A DNA stretch of 64,000 nucleotides from DASYXZ01 sp035946625 (GTDB lineage: Bacteria; Acidobacteriota; Terriglobia; UBA7540), in NCBI GenBank assembly GCA_035946625.1, contig DASYZE010000090.1, positions 38,663 to 102,662 of the forward strand, given 5' to 3'. Below are positions 59,771 to 64,000 of this stretch, piece by piece (position 1 is the first letter of the stretch; each line of letters opens with the position of its first letter). The notes below the pieces were generated by a model. The model saw only the letters and a list, made by a program, of their open reading frames with translations, made no database searches and had not been told where the DNA came from. The position numbers and the translations under genes were made by a program.

Positions 59771-62488
59771 ATGGCGGGAAAAATGAAGAACGATTTTGGC
59801 GCGCGCTCGGCGCTCGAGATGCGTGGGGGAATTGTATCGATTTATCGCCTCGAAGCTTTGGAAAAAGCCGGAATGGGAAATGTTTCGCGCCTTCCATTCT
59901 CGATCAAGGTTCTTCTGGAATCGGTGCTCCGCAATTGTGACGGCACCCTGGTGACGGAAGAAGACGTTCGCGCTTTGGCCGGATGGAACGCGAAATCGCC
60001 CGCCGCTCACGAGGTTCCGTTTAAGCCGGCGCGCGTGATCCTCCAGGATTTCACCGGGGTCCCCTCCGTGGTTGACCTTGCCGCCATGCGCTCCGCCATG
60101 CAGCGCCTGGGCGGCGATCCGGCCAGAATCAATCCACTGGTGCCCGTGGACCTCGTGATTGACCACTCGGTGCAGGTGGATGTTTTTGGATCTCTGGTGG
60201 CTTTGGCGCGCAACGCGGACATCGAGTTCGACCGTAACCGCGAGCGCTACGAATTTCTGCGCTGGGGACAAAAGGCATTCGCCAATTTCCGCGTGGTGCC
60301 GCCCGCCACCGGCATTGTGCACCAGGTCAATCTCGAATTTCTCGCCCAAGTCGTGGTGGAGCAAAAGGATGAATCCGGGGTGGTGCTGTTCCCGGACACC
60401 CTGGTGGGGACGGACTCGCACACCACCATGATCAATGGCCTGGGCGTGCTCGGCTGGGGGGTGGGCGGAATCGAAGCCGAGGCGGCCATGCTGGGCCAGC
60501 CCTATTATTTCCTGACTCCCCAAGTGGTGGGCTTCAAATTGACCGGCCGCCTGCACGAGGGCGTTACCGCCACGGATTTGGTACTGACCGTGACTCAGAT
60601 GCTGCGCAAAAAAGGCGTGGTGGATAAGTTCGTGGAATTTTTTGGCGATGGCCTTTCGCAAATGTCCCTGGCCGACCGCGCCACCATCGGCAACATGTCT
60701 CCTGAGTATGGCGCCACCATGGGATTTTTCCCCGTCGATGATGAGACGCTGCGCTACCTTCGCCAAACCGGGCGCACTGACGCGGAAGTGGATCGCGTGG
60801 AGCGCTACACCAAGGAACAAGGGCTTTTCCGCACCCCTCAGACGACTGACCCCGAATTCAGCGATACGCTGGGCCTCGATCTCGCCACCGTGGAACCAAG
60901 TTTGGCCGGGCCCAAGCGTCCCCAGGACCGCGTGGCACTTTCAGACATGAAGCGGTCTTTTGAAAAGGCCCTGGTCACGCCGGTGAAGGAGCGCGGTTTC
61001 GGCTTGCCGCAGCAGGATCTGGGACGCACGGGCACGGTGCATTTCAACGGCAACCTGGAAACGATTGGCCACGGTGCGGTAGTGATTGCCGCCATCACTT
61101 CGTGCACCAACACTTCCAATCCGTCGGTAATGCTTGGCGCCGGACTGCTGGCCAAAAAAGCCGCCGAACGCGGGCTCACCGTTCCAGCACACGTGAAAAC
61201 CAGTTTGGCGCCGGGCTCGAAAGTCGTGACCGAATATTTGAGAGAGGCGGGCGTGCTGGATTCGCTGGCCGCGCTTCATTTCAACCTGGTGGGCTATGGC
61301 TGCACCACCTGCATCGGCAATAGCGGCCCGCTCCCGCCCGAAGTGGCGAAGGCGGTTTCTGAAAACCAACTGGTGGCCGCGGCCGTCCTTTCCGGCAATC
61401 GAAACTTTGAAGGGCGCATCCATCCGCAGGTGCGCGCCAACTATCTGGCCTCGCCGCCGCTAGTGGTGGCCTACGCATTGGCCGGGACGGTGGATACGGA
61501 TTTGGAAACCGAGCCGCTGGGCAAAGATCGCCACGGCACCCCCGTCTTCCTGCGCGATATCTGGCCATCACAGGAAGAAATTACGGAGACCATGAACAGG
61601 GCAGTGAAGCCGGAAATGTTTAGAAAGTCATATGGAAACGTTTGGAACGGCAATCCCACCTGGAACGCCATCCCGGTGGCGGGCGGCGCGCTTTACAATT
61701 GGCGGCAGGAATCCACCTACATTCAGGAGCCGCCCTTCTTTACCGAGTTCGGAGCGGAACCTTCGCCCATCCGTGAAATTCGCGGCGCGCGCGTGCTGGC
61801 GCTGCTCGGTGACTCCGTCACCACCGATCACATTTCGCCCGCCGGCGATATTGCGGCGGATAGTCCGGCAGGAAAATTCCTGCTGGAACGTAAGATTCAG
61901 AAAATGGATTTTAATTCCTACGGCTCGCGGCGCGGCAACGACCGCGTGATGGTGCGCGGAACGTTCGCCAATATCCGATTGAAGAATCTTCTGCTGCCCG
62001 GAACCGAAGGCGGCATCACTATTCATTTTCCCGACGGTGAAAAGATGACGATTTACGATGCGGCTATGCGCTACCAGTCGGACGGCGTACCGCTGATCGT
62101 AATAGCCGGAAAAGAGTATGGCTCCGGCTCATCGCGCGATTGGGCGGCCAAGGGCACACTACTGCTGGGCGTGCGCGCCACGCTGGCTGAGACCTACGAA
62201 CGCATCCACCGCAGCAATCTGGTGGGCATGGGGGTGCTGCCTCTCCAGTTCATGGAAGGTGAGAATCCGGCCTCGCTGGGTTTGACCGGCCAGGAAGCGC
62301 TGGACATCAGCGGGCTTGGCGACCACGTCCAGCCCCATGCCCAAGTCACCCTCACCGCCACCAACCCGGATGGATCGAGGAAATCCTTTAAGGCAGTCGC
62401 GCGCCTGGATTCAGCCGTGGAAGTGAATTACCACCGCAACGGAGGCATCCTGCCCACGGTGCTGCGCAGCCTGCTGAAGACAAATTGA
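59771..62488 (+). CDS. acnA: Aconitate hydratase A
   Basis: AcnA interconverts citrate and isocitrate with a [4Fe-4S] cluster and can act as an iron-responsive RNA binder. The 905-residue product is placed at ATG 59771 with AAGGTGA six bases upstream (a GTG at 59762 is in frame). It has the AcnA/IRP marks DFTGVPSVVDLAAMR, GTDSHTTMINGLGVLGWGVG, the cluster ligands in AITSCTNTSNPSVM and YGCTTCIGNSGPLPPE, and the swivel-domain GKEYGSGSSRDWAAKGT. Length is typical. It precedes icd by 30 bases on the same strand, a TCA-cycle operon. A hairpin sits in the leader. Confidence 0.96.
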   Translation: MAGKMKNDFGARSALEMRGGIVSIYRLEALEKAGMGNVSRLPFSIKVLLESVLRNCDGTLVTEEDVRALAGWNAKSPAAHEVPFKPARVILQDFTGVPSVVDLAAMRSAMQRLGGDPARINPLVPVDLVIDHSVQVDVFGSLVALARNADIEFDRNRERYEFLRWGQKAFANFRVVPPATGIVHQVNLEFLAQVVVEQKDESGVVLFPDTLVGTDSHTTMINGLGVLGWGVGGIEAEAAMLGQPYYFLTPQVVGFKLTGRLHEGVTATDLVLTVTQMLRKKGVVDKFVEFFGDGLSQMSLADRATIGNMSPEYGATMGFFPVDDETLRYLRQTGRTDAEVDRVERYTKEQGLFRTPQTTDPEFSDTLGLDLATVEPSLAGPKRPQDRVALSDMKRSFEKALVTPVKERGFGLPQQDLGRTGTVHFNGNLETIGHGAVVIAAITSCTNTSNPSVMLGAGLLAKKAAERGLTVPAHVKTSLAPGSKVVTEYLREAGVLDSLAALHFNLVGYGCTTCIGNSGPLPPEVAKAVSENQLVAAAVLSGNRNFEGRIHPQVRANYLASPPLVVAYALAGTVDTDLETEPLGKDRHGTPVFLRDIWPSQEEITETMNRAVKPEMFRKSYGNVWNGNPTWNAIPVAGGALYNWRQESTYIQEPPFFTEFGAEPSPIREIRGARVLALLGDSVTTDHISPAGDIAADSPAGKFLLERKIQKMDFNSYGSRRGNDRVMVRGTFANIRLKNLLLPGTEGGITIHFPDGEKMTIYDAAMRYQSDGVPLIVIAGKEYGSGSSRDWAAKGTLLLGVRATLAETYERIHRSNLVGMGVLPLQFMEGENPASLGLTGQEALDISGLGDHVQPHAQVTLTATNPDGSRKSFKAVARLDSAVEVNYHRNGGILPTVLRSLLKTN

Positions 62489-62518
62489 GATATTAAACGA
62501 TGAAAACCAGGAGCCGGA

Positions 62519-63940
62519 ATGAGCGCAAGCTATAACAATACACCGGTGCCCGCCGGCGGCCAGGCCATCGCCTATGAGGGCGGCAAGTTTTCCGTGCCCG
62601 ATAACCCCGTGATCCCTTACATCGAGGGCGACGGGACGGGGCGCGACATCTGGAAGGCCTCTCGGCGCGTGTTTGACGCCGCCGTGGACCGCGCCTTTAA
62701 CGGCAAGCGACGGATCACGTGGTACGAAGTCTTTGCCGGCGAGAAGGCTTTCCGCCAATTTGGCGAGTGGCTGCCCCAGGGGACGCTGGACGCCATCAAG
62801 GAATTTCGCATCGCCATCAAAGGCCCGCTGACCACGCCAGTTGGGGGCGGCATCCGCAGCTTGAATGTGTCCTTGCGGCAATTGCTGAACCTCTATGCCT
62901 GCTGGAGGCCGGTGAAATATATCCCCGGCCTGCCCTCGCCGGTGAAAAACCCGCAAGCGATGAACATCATTATTTTCCGCGAAAACACCGAGGACGTTTA
63001 TGCCGGCATTGAGTGGGCGGTGGGCACGCCCCAGGCTCAAAAGCTGATCGAATACATCAATCAAGTGCTGCGCGACGACAAAAATAAAAAACAGATTCGC
63101 GCTGACTCGGGCGTCGGCATCAAGCCCATGTCCATCACCGCAACCAGTCAATTAATCCGCCGCGCCATTCGGTACGCCATCGACCGCGGTCACAAGACCG
63201 TGACCCTAGTCCACAAAGGGAACATTATGAAGTTTACCGAGGGCGCGTTCCGCGATTGGGGCTACGAGCTGGCCAAAAAAGAATTCCGCCAGCAAATCGT
63301 CACCGAGCGCGAAAGCTGGGCGCTGGGGAACAAGGATGCCGATCCGAATATTTCCATTGAGGCCAACGCGGCCCAAGTGGAGCCAGGACTCGAAATGGCC
63401 AACGAGCCCTTTAAGAAAACAATTTATGAAGAGGTAAAGACCACGTTGGATTCAATCTACGCGACGCACGGAAAAGGCCAGTGGAAACAAAAAATTTTGG
63501 TGAACGACCGCATCGCGGATTCCATGCTGCAGCAGATCCTCACTCGCGCCGGAGAATACGAAGTGGTCTGCACCCCCAACTTGAATGGCGATTATTTGTC
63601 GGACGCCTGCGCCGCCCAAATCGGCGGACTGGGCCTGGCTCCGGGCGCGAACATTGGCGATGGCTACGGAGTCTTTGAGGCCACTCACGGCACCGCGCCC
63701 AAGTACGCTGATAAGGACATGATTAATCCCGGCGCGGTGATTCGTTCCGGCGCCTTGATGTTCGAATTCATGGGCTGGCCGGAAGTAGGCGACCTGATCG
63801 AAAAATCGCTGGCCGCGACCATTGCCCAACGCCGGGTAACGTATGATCTGGAACGATTGATGAAAATGGAAGGCGCCACGGACGTCCAAAAACTCGGCAC
63901 CAGCGCCTTCGCGAACGCGATGATTGACAATATGAGGTAG
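62519..63940 (+). CDS. icd: NADP-dependent isocitrate dehydrogenase
   Basis: Icd converts isocitrate to 2-oxoglutarate. The 473-residue homodimeric enzyme has IPYIEGDGTGRDIW, the substrate Ser/Arg segment GIRSLNVSLRQLLNL (the Ser is the phosphorylation site in E. coli Icd), IIIFRENTEDVYAGIEW, LVHKGNIMKFTEGAF and GTAPKYADKDMINPG. The Lys-Tyr pair in PKYA favours NADP over NAD. Length is longer than E. coli (416), with insertions near 170-185 and 275-320. The start has AGGAG five bases upstream. It follows acnA. AceK is not in the window. Confidence 0.95.
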   Translation: MSASYNNTPVPAGGQAIAYEGGKFSVPDNPVIPYIEGDGTGRDIWKASRRVFDAAVDRAFNGKRRITWYEVFAGEKAFRQFGEWLPQGTLDAIKEFRIAIKGPLTTPVGGGIRSLNVSLRQLLNLYACWRPVKYIPGLPSPVKNPQAMNIIIFRENTEDVYAGIEWAVGTPQAQKLIEYINQVLRDDKNKKQIRADSGVGIKPMSITATSQLIRRAIRYAIDRGHKTVTLVHKGNIMKFTEGAFRDWGYELAKKEFRQQIVTERESWALGNKDADPNISIEANAAQVEPGLEMANEPFKKTIYEEVKTTLDSIYATHGKGQWKQKILVNDRIADSMLQQILTRAGEYEVVCTPNLNGDYLSDACAAQIGGLGLAPGANIGDGYGVFEATHGTAPKYADKDMINPGAVIRSGALMFEFMGWPEVGDLIEKSLAATIAQRRVTYDLERLMKMEGATDVQKLGTSAFANAMIDNMR

Positions 63941-63983
63941 GTGGTAGGTCGCAGTTGGTAGGTGGGGATGGCGGACTCATGTT

Positions 63984-64000
63984 GGGGGGGGGGGGGGGGG
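63984..64000. other. Run of 17 G at the window end, probable assembly or read artefact
   Basis: The last 17 bases are all G, preceded by GGTAGGT-type short direct repeats (63938-63970) just after the icd stop. A terminal homopolymer of G is typical of dark-cycle calls in two-colour sequencing, or of low-quality contig ends. I would not read biology into it. Confidence 0.7.

Noticed and set aside
59390..60820. 476-residue minus-strand open frame
   Set aside because: Antisense to the GlnE-like 3' end and acnA, His-rich low-quality sequence, no recognisable motif.
63938..63983. GGTAGGT-type short direct repeats after icd
   Set aside because: They adjoin the terminal G run and may be part of a degraded contig end, so I do not treat them as a repeat element.
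1..64000. CRISPR arrays, insertion sequences, tRNA or rRNA genes
   Set aside because: No regularly spaced repeats, no transposase-like product and no RNA gene pattern were found by eye; a tRNA search program would be decisive for tRNAs.

Overview
The window looks like chromosome from a free-living heterotrophic bacterium, most likely an Acidobacteriota-type soil organism. This placement is an inference from gene content and style: moderately high GC, many secreted glycoside hydrolases and Na+/solute symporters, a split glycine decarboxylase (GcvPA + GcvPB), and a pyruvoyl arginine decarboxylase next to a deoxyhypusine-synthase-like gene. No marker gene settles it. I see no rRNA, tRNA, phage, transposase or CRISPR. 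The last 17 bases are a G run that looks like a contig or read artefact, which suggests an assembled (possibly metagenomic) contig.

Region 1 (1-18.2 kb) is rich in amino-sugar and cell-wall catabolism. On the minus strand lie a sodium symporter, murQ and the 5' part of nagA. On the plus strand lies a secreted serine hydrolase fused to a NamZ-type exo-N-acetylmuramidase. A second tight minus-strand operon holds a symporter, an APC permease, a GH18 hydrolase and a GH84 N-acetylglucosaminidase. Together they could release MurNAc and GlcNAc outside the cytoplasm, import them and convert them through MurNAc-6-P and GlcNAc-6-P. A heme-c/cyclase-like/ankyrin fusion protein and a large MscS channel sit between.

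Region 2 (18.3-33.4 kb) is mostly housekeeping: an internally duplicated helical protein, a TPR protein, the purC-cvpA-fis run, smc, a type II NADH dehydrogenase, and the complete gcvT-gcvH-gcvPA-gcvPB glycine cleavage operon (without lipoamide dehydrogenase). Region 3 (33.2-38.2 kb) holds a Cys-rich mini-protein, an RsbW-like kinase overlapping a STAS protein, and an Mla-type lipid transport set (permease, ATPase, MCE protein) followed by an outer-membrane barrel.

Region 4 (38.2-52.8 kb) is accessory metabolism: an acyl-CoA synthetase, a DegT aminotransferase, a secreted clan-A glycoside hydrolase with an Fn3-like end, two MFS transporters of the anion/hexuronate type, a SWIM-SNF2 helicase, a LarA-family protein lacking the usual cofactor lysine, an IolB/KduI-type isomerase, a Tat-exported NIPSNAP protein, and an XRE regulator with a degenerate S24-like domain. 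Region 5 (52.8-64 kb) holds polyamine-type genes (deoxyhypusine-synthase-like enzyme and pyruvoyl arginine decarboxylase), a membrane-anchored RMD1/DUF155 protein, a GlnE-like protein whose second nucleotidyltransferase half has lost its catalytic aspartates, and the TCA-cycle pair acnA-icd.

The most interesting items are the half-inactivated GlnE homologue with a possibly leaderless start, the NamZ fusion and its scavenging neighbourhood, the partner-switch/MCE operon, the LarA variant, and several dyad-symmetric intergenic sites.
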